A DNA stretch of 64,000 bases, from assembly GCF_900156045.1 (NCBI RefSeq), contig NZ_FTMX01000012.1:59575-123574 (forward strand), written 5' to 3'. Shown here piece after piece: positions 27,237 to 35,801 of the stretch. Every line of letters begins with the position of its first letter. Positions within the stretch are counted from its first letter, which is position 1. A program made the translations under genes and the position numbers. The notes beneath the pieces are model-generated. The model saw only the letters and a list, made by a program, of their open reading frames with translations. It was not told the origin of the DNA and did no database searches. This DNA comes from Peribacillus simplex. GTDB taxonomy: Bacteria; Bacillota; Bacilli; Bacillales; DSM-1321.

Positions 27237-27391
27237 GATATGGAATATATCATCCTGAATCCTGGTGCAAACGAATATTCCTGATGTATTTACGTGCGGA
27301 TAAATACGGCCAAGCAATTACTGCTGCAGGAAGTGGTTGTATGGCTGCTCTGGATTGCGAAAGATATCTTGATGCAAGAGCGATCAAGTAA
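27237..27391 (+). pseudogene. trxB: Thioredoxin reductase, C-terminal remnant
   Basis: Two out-of-frame pieces match the end of thioredoxin reductase: TNIPDVFTCG (27271-27300) and KYGQAITAAGSGCMAALDCE followed by RYLDA (27302-27385). They are the conserved NIPGVFAAGDVR and RQ..TAAGSGC.AA..AE blocks, with a frameshift and loss of the DVR bases between. The FAD- and NADPH-binding parts and the active-site cysteines are missing. Upstream, an ATG at 27100 behind AAAGGAGGGAGGG opens a 52-codon frame of unrelated sequence, so a large internal deletion may have fused the original translation start to the 3' end. Confidence 0.6.
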
Positions 27392-27446
27392 TGGAGACAA
27401 ACAATCAGTATAACATTGAGAACAAAATATAGGGAGGATTGTAAAT

Positions 27447-27797
27447 ATGAAAGAGATCAAAACCGAGCAAGAGTTTGACGAGGCGATTTTATCAACAAAA
27501 CCAGTTGTTGCCAAATTTTATGTTGAATGGTGCCCAGACTGTCAGAGTACCAATTTATTCATGCCAATTGTAGAAGAAGCGTATAAAGAAAAAATAGATA
27601 TGATCGCAGTAAATCGAGACCATTTTCCGGAACTATTAGAGAAGCTAGATGTGTATGGAATTCCAAGCTTTATTGCTTTTCAAGAAGGGAAGGAACTTAA
27701 TCGCTTTGTAAGTAAAAGCGGAAAAAGCCAGGAAGAGGTTGAACAGTTTCTCAATCATATCGTAGAAGAAAGTGGAAAATTAAGGCTCTTTCCGTAA
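27447..27797 (+). CDS. Thioredoxin-like protein
   Basis: A 116-residue thioredoxin-fold protein with the active site WCPDC near residue 29 and the cis-proline in GIPSF near 71. Canonical thioredoxin has WCGPC, so redox properties will differ. AGGGAGGAT precedes the ATG. It follows the sigma-54 promoter at 27043 and the broken trxB, suggesting a former trxB-trxA pair serving the sulfur genes next door. The last residues (about LRLFP) and the stop codon are supplied by the MITE-like repeat that begins at 27782, so the native C-terminus has been replaced. Confidence 0.8.
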   Translation: MKEIKTEQEFDEAILSTKPVVAKFYVEWCPDCQSTNLFMPIVEEAYKEKIDMIAVNRDHFPELLEKLDVYGIPSFIAFQEGKELNRFVSKSGKSQEEVEQFLNHIVEESGKLRLFP

Positions 27798-28000
27798 AGA
27801 TTGTTGTTTTTAAAACGAAACGATTTAAGGTTGATTGGAGCGCAAGTGCGAGACTCCTGCGGGAGCAGCGGGACAGGTGAGACCCCACAGGCGTTTACGC
27901 CGAGGAGGCTCACCGCCCGCCCCGCGGAAAGCGAGCATCTGGAGGGGAAATCCACCACACCGATTTACTTGGAAAATAGTAACAAAGAAAATTAAAAAGA
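27782..28000 (+). repeat. MITE-like GC-rich dispersed repeat, copy B
   Basis: It begins AAGGCTCTTTCCG at 27782 and carries the full GC-rich core. The right end after about 27965 has diverged, so the terminal inverted repeat is only visible on the left. It overlaps the last codons of the thioredoxin-like gene. Confidence 0.75.
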
Positions 28001-28137
28001 TAATCATTTACTAGTATTTAATTGGGAGGGCGCCTATCCAAAAAGATTTCGGTGCCGCTTCCATCAAATCCAATACTGAAACTCAATTAGAGCTGCTCTA
28101 CTTTGTAACGTTAATCAGAGACCCGCATTAATCTGAA

Positions 28138-28175
28138 GCCAATAAATATTGAATAGTTATTCAATATTTATTGGC
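28138..28175. promoter_or_regulatory. Perfect 18-bp dyad upstream of sqr, ArsR-type operator candidate
   Basis: GCCAATAAATATTGAATA is followed by GT and its exact reverse complement. The centre has TGAA-N6-TTCA, the pattern of ArsR/SmtB-family operators, some of which (BigR, SqrR) sense persulfide and control sulfide oxidation genes. No such regulator is encoded in the window. A hairpin in RNA is the alternative; no T-run follows. Confidence 0.5.
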
Positions 28176-28387
28176 AATATATTCAAAATAACCGGTTTTA
28201 TCAACCTATTTTTTGCATAGGAACAATACAGCGTTTAGGTCTGGAAGAGAAGAATATATAACTTTTTTGCTTTAGGGGATTATGCTCGGACTTGTTGGAG
28301 GGGAGCTGTCGGCGAAACAAGCTAATCATTAATGCTGAAGCGTTAGATTGGTGAGCTACTTTATAAATTGGAGATGAGGTGCTTGGA

Positions 28388-29596
28388 ATGGCAAAGATGA
28401 AGAATGAAAATCATTACAAAGTTTTGATTGTAGGAGGTGGCAGTGCCGGAATTACGGTCGCAGCCCGTCTTTTGCGTGAATCACGTACTCTTAGCGGAAA
28501 CATTGCCATCATTGACCCTGCCACGAAACATTATTATCAGCCATTATGGACACTTGTAGGAGCTGGTGAAGCTGACAAAACTGTGACAGAAAGGGAGGAA
28601 GCATCCGTTATTCCGAACGGAGCCGTGTGGGTACAGGATGCGGTTACCACATTTGAGCCCGATGAAAATGTAGTTGTAACAGCATCCGGAAAGAAACTGC
28701 ACTACGAATACCTAGTTGTTGCAGCCGGGATTCAAATTGACTGGCATAAAATCAAAGGTTTAAAAGAGAGCATTGGAAAGAATGGAGTATGTAGTAATTA
28801 CTCTTATGATCATGTTGATAGCACCTGGGAGGCGATCAGAAACTTCAAGGGGGGGACTTCCATTTTCACCAATCCGAACACGCCGGTAAAATGCGGTGGG
28901 GCTCCTCAAAAAATAATGTATATGGCAGAGGACTATTTCAAAAAATCAGGAGTTCGCCAGCAATCTTCGGTTATTTTTGTTTCAGGGAACCCATCCATAT
29001 TCAATGTGAAAAAATATGAACAGGCACTAAATAAAATAATTGAACGAAAAGAAATAGAGACATATTTTTTGCATCATCTTGTTGAAATTGATGGTGACAA
29101 GAAGCGAGCGACATTTGAAAACCTGAACACAGAAGAGCGCGTGAATATGCATTATGACATGATACATGTGGTACCACCCATGAGCGCTCCCGATTTTATC
29201 AAGAATAGTTCGCTCGCGGAAAGTAATGGGTGGCTGAATGTGGACAAATATACACTTCAGCATCAACACTATGACAATGTATTCGGCATAGGGGATTGCA
29301 CAAACCTGCCTACGTCGAAAACGGGGGCTGCAATTCGCAAACAAGCGCCAGTGCTTGTGCAAAATTTACTTCATCGGATGCGTGCCAAACTTATGGTTCA
29401 TAAATATGACGGCTATACATCATGTCCGCTTGTTACCGGATATGGGCGGCTTATACTGGCTGAGTTCAATTATGATTTACAGCCGCAAGAAACCTTTCCA
29501 ATCGATCAATCCCGTGAGAGGCTCAGTATGTATTTATTGAAGAAAAACTTGCTTCCCATTATGTATTGGAAGGGAATGCTTAAAGGAAAGATGTAA
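28388..29596 (+). CDS. sqr: Sulfide:quinone oxidoreductase-like flavoprotein
   Basis: Membrane-associated FAD enzyme that oxidises sulfide and passes electrons to quinone, giving a persulfide product. The N-terminal dinucleotide fold GGGSAGITVAARLL, the block PNTPVKCGGAPQK near residue 170 with its conserved Cys, and the C-terminal GIGDCTNLPTSKTGAAI segment support the call. Only C138 (GVCSN) and C169 are candidate redox cysteines; the three-Cys pattern of well-studied type I enzymes is not complete, so this is a divergent type. ATG 28388 has AGGTG upstream. The CstB-like gene follows 59 bases later, as sqr and cstB are neighbours in Staphylococcus. Confidence 0.85.
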   Translation: MAKMKNENHYKVLIVGGGSAGITVAARLLRESRTLSGNIAIIDPATKHYYQPLWTLVGAGEADKTVTEREEASVIPNGAVWVQDAVTTFEPDENVVVTASGKKLHYEYLVVAAGIQIDWHKIKGLKESIGKNGVCSNYSYDHVDSTWEAIRNFKGGTSIFTNPNTPVKCGGAPQKIMYMAEDYFKKSGVRQQSSVIFVSGNPSIFNVKKYEQALNKIIERKEIETYFLHHLVEIDGDKKRATFENLNTEERVNMHYDMIHVVPPMSAPDFIKNSSLAESNGWLNVDKYTLQHQHYDNVFGIGDCTNLPTSKTGAAIRKQAPVLVQNLLHRMRAKLMVHKYDGYTSCPLVTGYGRLILAEFNYDLQPQETFPIDQSRERLSMYLLKKNLLPIMYWKGMLKGKM

Positions 29597-29655
29597 AAAC
29601 GTTGATAGCCATAACAAAACAAAAGTATCCGAGGTGCCTGAAAGGAGAAGGATTT

Positions 29656-31086
29656 ATGCTATTAAAGTATTTTTATGATGATAAACTGGCTCAAGCTTCA
29701 TACCTTGTGGGATGTCAGGCTACTGGAGAAGCGATCATTGTTGATCCGTCGCGTAATATAGAACCTTATATTAAAACGGCTGGAGCACATGGTGTGCGGA
29801 TCGTGGGTGTAACGGAAACGCACATCCACGCGGATTTTTTATCTGGTTCACAGGAGCTAGCTTCAAGGCTTGGGGCCACATTGTATTTGTCTGATGAAGG
29901 AGGGGCGGACTGGAAATATGAGTACGCAACCGGGTATGAACACTGCCTTCTAAGAAATGGAGACGTATTTTCCATTGGGAATATCAATTTTGAGGTGGTA
30001 CATACACCAGGACACACACCTGAACATATATCGCTGCTCGTAACAGATGGGGGTGCATCTACCAAGGATCCGCTCGGCATATTTACCGGAGATTTTGTAT
30101 TTGTGGGTGATGTGGGGCGTCCCGACTTATTAGAAAAAGCCGCAGGGGTGCACGCTTCCTCGGAAAAAATGGCAAGCATGATGTATCGATCTCTGCAGCA
30201 GTTTAAAAACCTTCCTGACTATCTGCAAGTATGGCCAGGGCATGGAGCGGGCAGTGCCTGTGGAAAAGCGCTAGGTGCAATCCCGTCGTCAACCATCGGA
30301 TATGAAAAACGGACAAATTGGGCATTGCAATATGATAATGAGGATCGCTTTATAGAAGCGCTGTTGGCTGGACAGCCGGAGGCACCCCCTTATTTTTCAA
30401 TGATGAAGTGGTTGAATAAAGAGGGAGCGCAGCAAATTCGAAGGATAGCTACACCACATCATATGGAGGTTTCAATAGATATTGTGCAGGAATGGACGGA
30501 ACAGGGAATTGTCGTTGATACGCGTCCAGCCAGCGAATTTGCCACCAAGCATATACGAGGGGTAATGAATATCCCTTATAACAAATCATTTGTCACGTGG
30601 GCGGGATGGTTGTTGGATTATGACCAGCCTATATATCTTCTAGCATGCAATGCTGATGTTGCAGGTATTGTAAAAGATCTCCAGTCCATTGGGTTTCGCG
30701 TCATTGCTACGATGGATCCAAATATCATTGAGCAGGTAGGAGAATCCGATTCGCGTGTTATGAATTATGAAGAAGTGACAATGGACATGGTAGATGACGC
30801 CATTCAGACAGAAAGCATATATGTGCTAGATGTCCGAAGCATGAACGAATGGAAGGAAGGCCATTTTCCACAAGCTAATCACGTCATGCTTGGCCATTTA
30901 CAAGAACAGGCACCTAAACTTCCACATGATAAACCAATTTTGGTTTATTGCAAAACCGGAGGAAGATCAGCCATCGCTGCAAGCCTTCTGCAAGTTCATG
31001 GTTTTAAGGAAGTAAAAAGTCTTGTAGGCGGTTATGAAGAATGGAGTAAACAGAAGAAGTTGCCGCCCACTAGAGAAGTTAAATGA
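29656..31086 (+). CDS. cstB: Persulfide dioxygenase-rhodanese fusion, CstB-like
   Basis: Oxidises persulfides made by SQR to sulfite/thiosulfate. Residues ~1-240 are a metallo-beta-lactamase domain with THIHADFLSG near 54 and HTPGHTPEH near 118, as in ETHE1-type dioxygenases. Residues ~270-355 form a rhodanese-like domain whose loop (LACNADVAG) lacks the usual arginines, so it is probably a pseudo-domain. Residues ~380-475 form a full rhodanese with active loop CKTGGRSA near 431. This three-domain plan is that of S. aureus CstB. ATG 29656 is preferred for its AAGGAGAAG site. No CstR repressor gene is adjacent. Confidence 0.9.
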   Translation: MLLKYFYDDKLAQASYLVGCQATGEAIIVDPSRNIEPYIKTAGAHGVRIVGVTETHIHADFLSGSQELASRLGATLYLSDEGGADWKYEYATGYEHCLLRNGDVFSIGNINFEVVHTPGHTPEHISLLVTDGGASTKDPLGIFTGDFVFVGDVGRPDLLEKAAGVHASSEKMASMMYRSLQQFKNLPDYLQVWPGHGAGSACGKALGAIPSSTIGYEKRTNWALQYDNEDRFIEALLAGQPEAPPYFSMMKWLNKEGAQQIRRIATPHHMEVSIDIVQEWTEQGIVVDTRPASEFATKHIRGVMNIPYNKSFVTWAGWLLDYDQPIYLLACNADVAGIVKDLQSIGFRVIATMDPNIIEQVGESDSRVMNYEEVTMDMVDDAIQTESIYVLDVRSMNEWKEGHFPQANHVMLGHLQEQAPKLPHDKPILVYCKTGGRSAIAASLLQVHGFKEVKSLVGGYEEWSKQKKLPPTREVK

Positions 31087-31239
31087 AATCTTTGAATTTT
31101 ATCATCCATGCAAAAATTTTACCATGATTGCAAATGTGTAAATGCTTATGATCAGAGGGTTTTTAAAAATGAACGCGGTATTAGGGGATTCGAGCAAGTA
31201 ATTCTATAAAAATAAGGAGATTTTATAGGAGAAATGGGT

Positions 31240-31256
31240 TGGCATGACAATTGCAT
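31240..31256 (+). promoter_or_regulatory. Sigma-54 (-24/-12) promoter of the C-S lyase gene
   Basis: TGGCATGACAATTGCAT has GG and GC 12 bases apart, matching the sigma-54 consensus. It lies 52 bases before the aminotransferase-fold lyase start and shares flanks with the promoter at 27043. The activator encoded 1.3 kb downstream is the obvious candidate regulator. Confidence 0.88.
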
Positions 31257-31307
31257 ATATAAAAAGAGGCAAGGTACACAAGCATACATGAGAAGGAGAG
31301 ATACTCG

Positions 31308-32483
31308 ATGAAATATAATTTTGACCAAGAAATCCGTCGACTGAACACTGACTGCGAAAAGTGGGATGATCTTGAAAATCATTTTGGTGTAAAGGATGTT
31401 ATACCGATGTGGGTGGCCGATATGGATTTTCAGTCTCCACAACCTATCATCGAAGCATTAAAACAACGTGTGGAGCACGGTGTTTATGGCTACACGCTTA
31501 GACCGGACTCGTACATGGAATCCATTGTTGGTTGGCTGAAAAGAAGACATCGATGGTCCATTGAGAAAGAATGGATTACCCACAGCCCAGGAGTGATTCC
31601 AGCTCTCTCGTTGGCGATTCAGTCCTTCACGCAGACAGGGGACAAAATAATTATCCAACCTCCTGTATACCATCATTTTGCCCGTGTGATCCAAGCGAAT
31701 GGCCGTGAAATTGTAAACAACCCGCTTAAGCTTGAAAATGGGCGTTATTTAATAGATTTCGAAGACCTGGAGGCAAAGATAGATTCATCGGTAAAAATGT
31801 TGATTCTGTGCAGTCCCCATAACCCGATCGGAAGGGTATGGAGCAAAGAAGAATTGACGAGACTGGGGCAGCTTTGTATGAAGCACAATATTCTCGTTGT
31901 CGCAGATGAAATTCATTTTGACTTTGTTTATAAGACACATACCCATATTCCTTTTGCTTCTATATCAGAAGAGTTTGCGAACCATTCTCTTACCTGCATT
32001 GCTCCAAGCAAAACTTTTAACCTAATGGGTGTGCAGACGTCAAGTATCATTATTCCAAATCAGCAACTGCGCGATAGGTATGAACGGGAACTTCATACAT
32101 TATCCATTGGTTCGCCGAACATATTTGGCGTTGTTGCGTTAGAGGCTGCTTACCGACACGGAGAAGAATGGCTGGATCAGCTCCTTGAATATTTGCAGGG
32201 GAATTTGGAGTTCACCATGAATTACTTCAGCAAAAACATCCCGCAAATCAAAGTCATCCAGCCTGAAGGCTCCTACCTTGTATGGCTTGATTGCCGGGAA
32301 TTGGGAGTTGAAGAAATGGATCAATTTATGTTGCACCGAGCAAGGGTTGCAATGAATGAAGGGCAGATTTTCGGTATGGAAGGTGAAGGGTTTATGCGGC
32401 TCAATATTGCTTGTCCACGTTCGATGTTGAAAAATGCTCTGGGTGGCATAGAAAAAGCTGTCTCCTCTTTGTGCAAAGCGTAG
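31308..32483 (+). CDS. patB: PLP-dependent C-S lyase, MalY/PatB family
   Basis: Aminotransferase fold I/II enzyme; family members cleave cystathionine, cysteine or cystine by beta-elimination, releasing thiol or sulfide, pyruvate and ammonia. The PLP lysine is in APSKTFNLMGVQTSS near residue 233. The N-terminal MWVADMDFQSPQPIIEAL and the block LCSPHNPIGRVWSKEEL are family hallmarks. The 391-residue length is typical. GAAGGAGAG precedes the ATG, and the sigma-54 promoter at 31240 drives it. The setting with sulfide oxidation genes and D-cysteine desulfhydrase favours a sulfur amino-acid substrate. The symbol reflects family, not proven orthology. Confidence 0.88.
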   Translation: MKYNFDQEIRRLNTDCEKWDDLENHFGVKDVIPMWVADMDFQSPQPIIEALKQRVEHGVYGYTLRPDSYMESIVGWLKRRHRWSIEKEWITHSPGVIPALSLAIQSFTQTGDKIIIQPPVYHHFARVIQANGREIVNNPLKLENGRYLIDFEDLEAKIDSSVKMLILCSPHNPIGRVWSKEELTRLGQLCMKHNILVVADEIHFDFVYKTHTHIPFASISEEFANHSLTCIAPSKTFNLMGVQTSSIIIPNQQLRDRYERELHTLSIGSPNIFGVVALEAAYRHGEEWLDQLLEYLQGNLEFTMNYFSKNIPQIKVIQPEGSYLVWLDCRELGVEEMDQFMLHRARVAMNEGQIFGMEGEGFMRLNIACPRSMLKNALGGIEKAVSSLCKA

Positions 32484-32505
32484 AAATTTATTTTATAATA
32501 AATTT
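32484..32505. promoter_or_regulatory. AT-rich inverted repeat between lyase and activator genes
   Basis: AAATTTATT and AATAAATTT are perfect inverted arms around TTAT, directly after the lyase stop codon and 40 bases before the activator. It could be an operator, or a weak terminator before the T-rich run that follows. Confidence 0.4.
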
Positions 32506-32545
32506 ATTTTATTATTCATAAAGCGCAATAGCAAAGGAGGATAAT

Positions 32546-33991
32546 ATGGCAGGCTTTATCGGCATGCAGCAGTTTATTCAAGATTACGCTGAGAACACAG
32601 CAGGAATCCTTGGTCTGGATATAACCGTGCTTGATGAAAAGGGAGTTCGTATTAGCGGAACTGGCTACTATAAAGATCTCATTGGCAAAACGGCTCCGGA
32701 AGGCTCCTTTTTCAGAATGATATTGGAAACAGGGGAGCCTGGAGTGGTTTACGATGTGAAAAAAGATGAGTCGCAGTGTAGGAGTTGTAAATTCGTAAAT
32801 CAATGCAAAGAACTCGCTACAATCGGGTTTCCAATTGTAAAGCAGGACAAACCGGTTGGCGTAATAGGCATGATTGGTTTTTCCCATGAACAAAAGGAGA
32901 AAATGATTATAGAATCAGAGAATCTGATACAGTTTCTACGCAATGTTAGTACATTGTTAGTCCATAAATTAGCAATGCTGGACCCTGATAAAGAACCAGG
33001 TTGCAAAATTCAAGAAGAGATACCGATCCCCCAAAAAGCTATTTCTTTTGAAAACATTCTTGGTAAAGATTCCGGGCTTCAAGATGTTATTAAAAAAGCA
33101 AAAAAGATTGTAAACAGCCCATCCACAGTGTTGATTAGGGGAGATAGCGGTACGGGGAAGGAATTATTAGCCAAAGCGATTCATTTTGAAAGCAAGCGCC
33201 GAATGCATTCATTTGTGGCAGTAAATTGCGCAGCCATACCTGAGAGCTTATTGGAAAGTGAGTTGTTTGGTTACGAGGGCGGATCATTTACCGGCTCGAA
33301 CCGGAATGGGAAAATGGGGAAATTTGAATTAGCGCACAAAGGAACCATTTTTCTTGATGAAATTGGTGATATGCCGCTTTTCTTGCAGCCAAAGTTATTA
33401 CGGGTTTTACAAGAAAGAGAGATTGAAAGAATCGGTGGAAAAAAAGCAATCGAGATTAATGTACGGGTGATTGCAGCCACTCACCGAAACCTGGAGGAAA
33501 TGGTGAAAAACGGAACTTTCCGCGAGGATTTATATTATCGTCTCAATGTCCTCCCTCTCCATACCAAACCTTTGAGAGAACGGCGTGATGACATCGCTTT
33601 GTATCTCGAACATTTCATTCATAAACATTGTATGATCATGCAAAGGAATCCACTGAGACTTGACCCCATGCTGGAGCGATGGCTTATTCGCTATGATTGG
33701 CCAGGTAATATAAGACAATTGGAAAACGCCGTAGAATATATGATCAATATGGCCGAATCGGATATTGTGGGCTTTCAAGATTTACCTGACTATCTCTTTC
33801 AACAGGATCATCTCACTGTTGAGTGCAGTGGATTAAGCTTAGAACAAATGATTTCAGAATATGAAAAAGACGTAATCCAGAGTTATTTCCTGGCTGAAAA
33901 ATATCGAAATGATAAAGAACAAATTGCCAGGGAACTACAGATTAGCCTGTCTACTCTATATCGCAAGTTGGAAAAATACCAATTATGTTAA
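32546..33991 (+). CDS. Sigma-54-dependent transcriptional activator with cysteine-bearing sensor
   Basis: Enhancer-binding protein expected to open the -24/-12 promoters at 27043 and 31240. Residues ~1-145 are a GAF/PAS-like sensor with CRSCKFVNQC (C-x2-C-x5-C, near 75-85), a possible metal, cluster or thiol-sensing site. Residues ~165-400 form the AAA+ domain: Walker A GDSGTGKE, Walker B TIFLDEIGD. The sigma-54 contact loop reads GSFTGS instead of GAFTGA, keeping the FTG core. The C-terminus is a Fis-type helix-turn-helix (QIARELQISLSTLYRKLEKY). It may be related to CdsR-type activators of cysteine catabolism; that is inference from context. AAAGGAGGAT precedes the ATG. Confidence 0.9.
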   Translation: MAGFIGMQQFIQDYAENTAGILGLDITVLDEKGVRISGTGYYKDLIGKTAPEGSFFRMILETGEPGVVYDVKKDESQCRSCKFVNQCKELATIGFPIVKQDKPVGVIGMIGFSHEQKEKMIIESENLIQFLRNVSTLLVHKLAMLDPDKEPGCKIQEEIPIPQKAISFENILGKDSGLQDVIKKAKKIVNSPSTVLIRGDSGTGKELLAKAIHFESKRRMHSFVAVNCAAIPESLLESELFGYEGGSFTGSNRNGKMGKFELAHKGTIFLDEIGDMPLFLQPKLLRVLQEREIERIGGKKAIEINVRVIAATHRNLEEMVKNGTFREDLYYRLNVLPLHTKPLRERRDDIALYLEHFIHKHCMIMQRNPLRLDPMLERWLIRYDWPGNIRQLENAVEYMINMAESDIVGFQDLPDYLFQQDHLTVECSGLSLEQMISEYEKDVIQSYFLAEKYRNDKEQIARELQISLSTLYRKLEKYQLC

Positions 33992-34225
33992 CTTCATTTA
34001 AAAGATTTCTATTTTACTCATATAAAGTTACTTGAAATGAAAGAGAGGGTGCTCATATCAATTTCTCGCCTGAGTTTTTTTGTGAGGACAAAAGCAAAAG
34101 GTAGAGGTATTTCAACAATTTACTGAAAGTTCTTTAAATAATCAATAAAGAGATTATTCAAAAGAACAGCCAGAGGAGCCTTGCATACAAAGTATTTGAA
34201 CTATGAGTAAAAAGGGGGATACACT

Positions 34226-35704
34226 ATGGGGAAATTAGAAGCAGAGATAAGTAACACCCTAAAAGAGCGAAATTCAAAAGGATCCTTACAAAGGAAGCTG
34301 CAATCCAGACATTTAACGATGATGGCCATTGGTGGTGCTATTGGAACTGGATTGTTTGTATCCAGCGGATCGACGATTAGCACTGCGGGGCCGGGTGGAG
34401 CGCTTGCTGCATATATTCTGGTTGGAATCATGGTCTATTTTGTCATGAATAGTTTAGGAGAGCTATCGGCCTTCTTACCGGTCCCGGGGGCTTTTGACAT
34501 CTATGCATCAAAGTATATTGATCCTGCGTTAGGCTTTGCGTTAGGTTGGAACTATTGGTATACAACCGCAATAACGGTTCCTGCAGATTTGGTGGCCTCC
34601 ACTCTTATTATGAAGTATTGGTTCCCTGACTCACCTTCTATCTTGTGGAGCGCACTTTTTCTGGGTTTGTTGCTAATTTTAAATGTTTTATCAGTCAAGG
34701 CATATGGGGAAAGTGAATACTGGTTTGCTGGTATTAAGGTCATCTCGATCATCGTGTTTCTCGTTATTGGGGTTGCCATGATTTTTGGAATTATGGGAGG
34801 ACATACGGTCGGGCTCAGTAACTTTACCCATGGAGATGCTCCTTTCCATGGCGGGCTTGTATCGATCTTTAGTGTTGTGCTAATCGCTGGCTTTGCATTC
34901 CAGGGAACTGAGGTGATTGCGACGGCAGCCGGTGAAACCGAAAATCCATCGAAAAACGTACCGAAAGCGATTCGGTCAATCTTCTGGAGAATCCTTATTT
35001 TCTACGTGTTGACGATTTTTGTTATCGGTTTGATTATCCCTTATACGGATCCAAACCTGCTTAAATCCGGCGTTCAAAATGTATCTATCAGTCCTTTTAC
35101 GCTCGTTCTTCAGAGAGCTGGGTTGGCATTTGCCGCTTCCGTCATGAATGCAGTGCTCCTTACCTCTGTATTATCAGCTGCAAATTCAGCAATGTATGCT
35201 TCTTCACGTATGCTATGGGCACTGGCGAAAGAAGGAAAGGCACCACGAATCTTTGCAAGTCTTAACAGGAAGGGAATTCCCATGTGGGCCCTTTGTACAA
35301 CTGCTTTTATAGGGCTTGCCTCTTTTTTGGCTTCCCTTTTTGGAAATGGTTCCGTTTTTATTTGGTTGGTAAATGCTTCAGCCCTTACCGGATTTATCAA
35401 ATGGTTCGGGATTGCCGTTAGTCATTACCGCTTTCGTAAGGCCTATGTAGCCCAAGGCAGAGATCTAAATGAATTGCCGTTTAAAGCCAAATGGTACCCT
35501 CTGGGCCCGGTTATCACACTATTATTTTTTGTGGTTTTCATTTTTGGACAGACTCTTTTTTTCGGACATCAGATTGGCTGGGCGGAAATACTGGCTACCT
35601 ACATTGGTCTTCCTATTTTCTTGCTTCTCTGGCTTGGTTATAAAATCATTAAGAAAACAAAAATGGTTCCTCTGATGGAGTGTGATTTTGAGCACAAAGA
35701 ATAA
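34226..35704 (+). CDS. Amino-acid permease, APC family
   Basis: Twelve-helix importer closely similar to the permease at 20950 (shared QRKL.SRHLTM..GGAIGTGLF and GFALGWNYW), 492 residues. AAAAAGGGGGATACACT precedes the ATG. It sits between the sigma-54 activator and ridA/dcyD, so import of the amino acid broken down by this island (cysteine, cystine or a D-isomer) is the likely job; specificity cannot be read from sequence. Only a -12-like TTGCAT (34181) without a proper -24 element is seen upstream, so it may be transcribed from another promoter. Confidence 0.85.
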   Translation: MGKLEAEISNTLKERNSKGSLQRKLQSRHLTMMAIGGAIGTGLFVSSGSTISTAGPGGALAAYILVGIMVYFVMNSLGELSAFLPVPGAFDIYASKYIDPALGFALGWNYWYTTAITVPADLVASTLIMKYWFPDSPSILWSALFLGLLLILNVLSVKAYGESEYWFAGIKVISIIVFLVIGVAMIFGIMGGHTVGLSNFTHGDAPFHGGLVSIFSVVLIAGFAFQGTEVIATAAGETENPSKNVPKAIRSIFWRILIFYVLTIFVIGLIIPYTDPNLLKSGVQNVSISPFTLVLQRAGLAFAASVMNAVLLTSVLSAANSAMYASSRMLWALAKEGKAPRIFASLNRKGIPMWALCTTAFIGLASFLASLFGNGSVFIWLVNASALTGFIKWFGIAVSHYRFRKAYVAQGRDLNELPFKAKWYPLGPVITLLFFVVFIFGQTLFFGHQIGWAEILATYIGLPIFLLLWLGYKIIKKTKMVPLMECDFEHKE

Positions 35705-35801
35705 GAGGGAAGGCTTATGATGAATGTAAGCGTTTTATTCAAGGGGAATTAAATTCTATTACGTATTAATAGGATTACATACAAAAAAAGAGGTGGTTTA
35801 T

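Noticed and set aside
27136..27391. In-frame TGA at about 27172 as a selenocysteine or recoded codon in a redox protein
   Set aside because: The frame on either side does not match one protein; only the TrxB C-terminal pieces are recognisable and they are also frameshifted. Decay explains it better.
27801..27995. ORFs inside the GC-rich repeats (also at 11371-11565, 27825-28007, 36172-36429, 36272-36499)
   Set aside because: The same peptide-like sequences recur because the repeat recurs; they lack ribosome sites and start inside the element. They are repeat translations, not genes.
34150..34225. Third sigma-54 promoter before the APC permease
   Set aside because: TTGCAT is present but the bases 12 upstream of GC are CC, not GG, so no -24 element exists.
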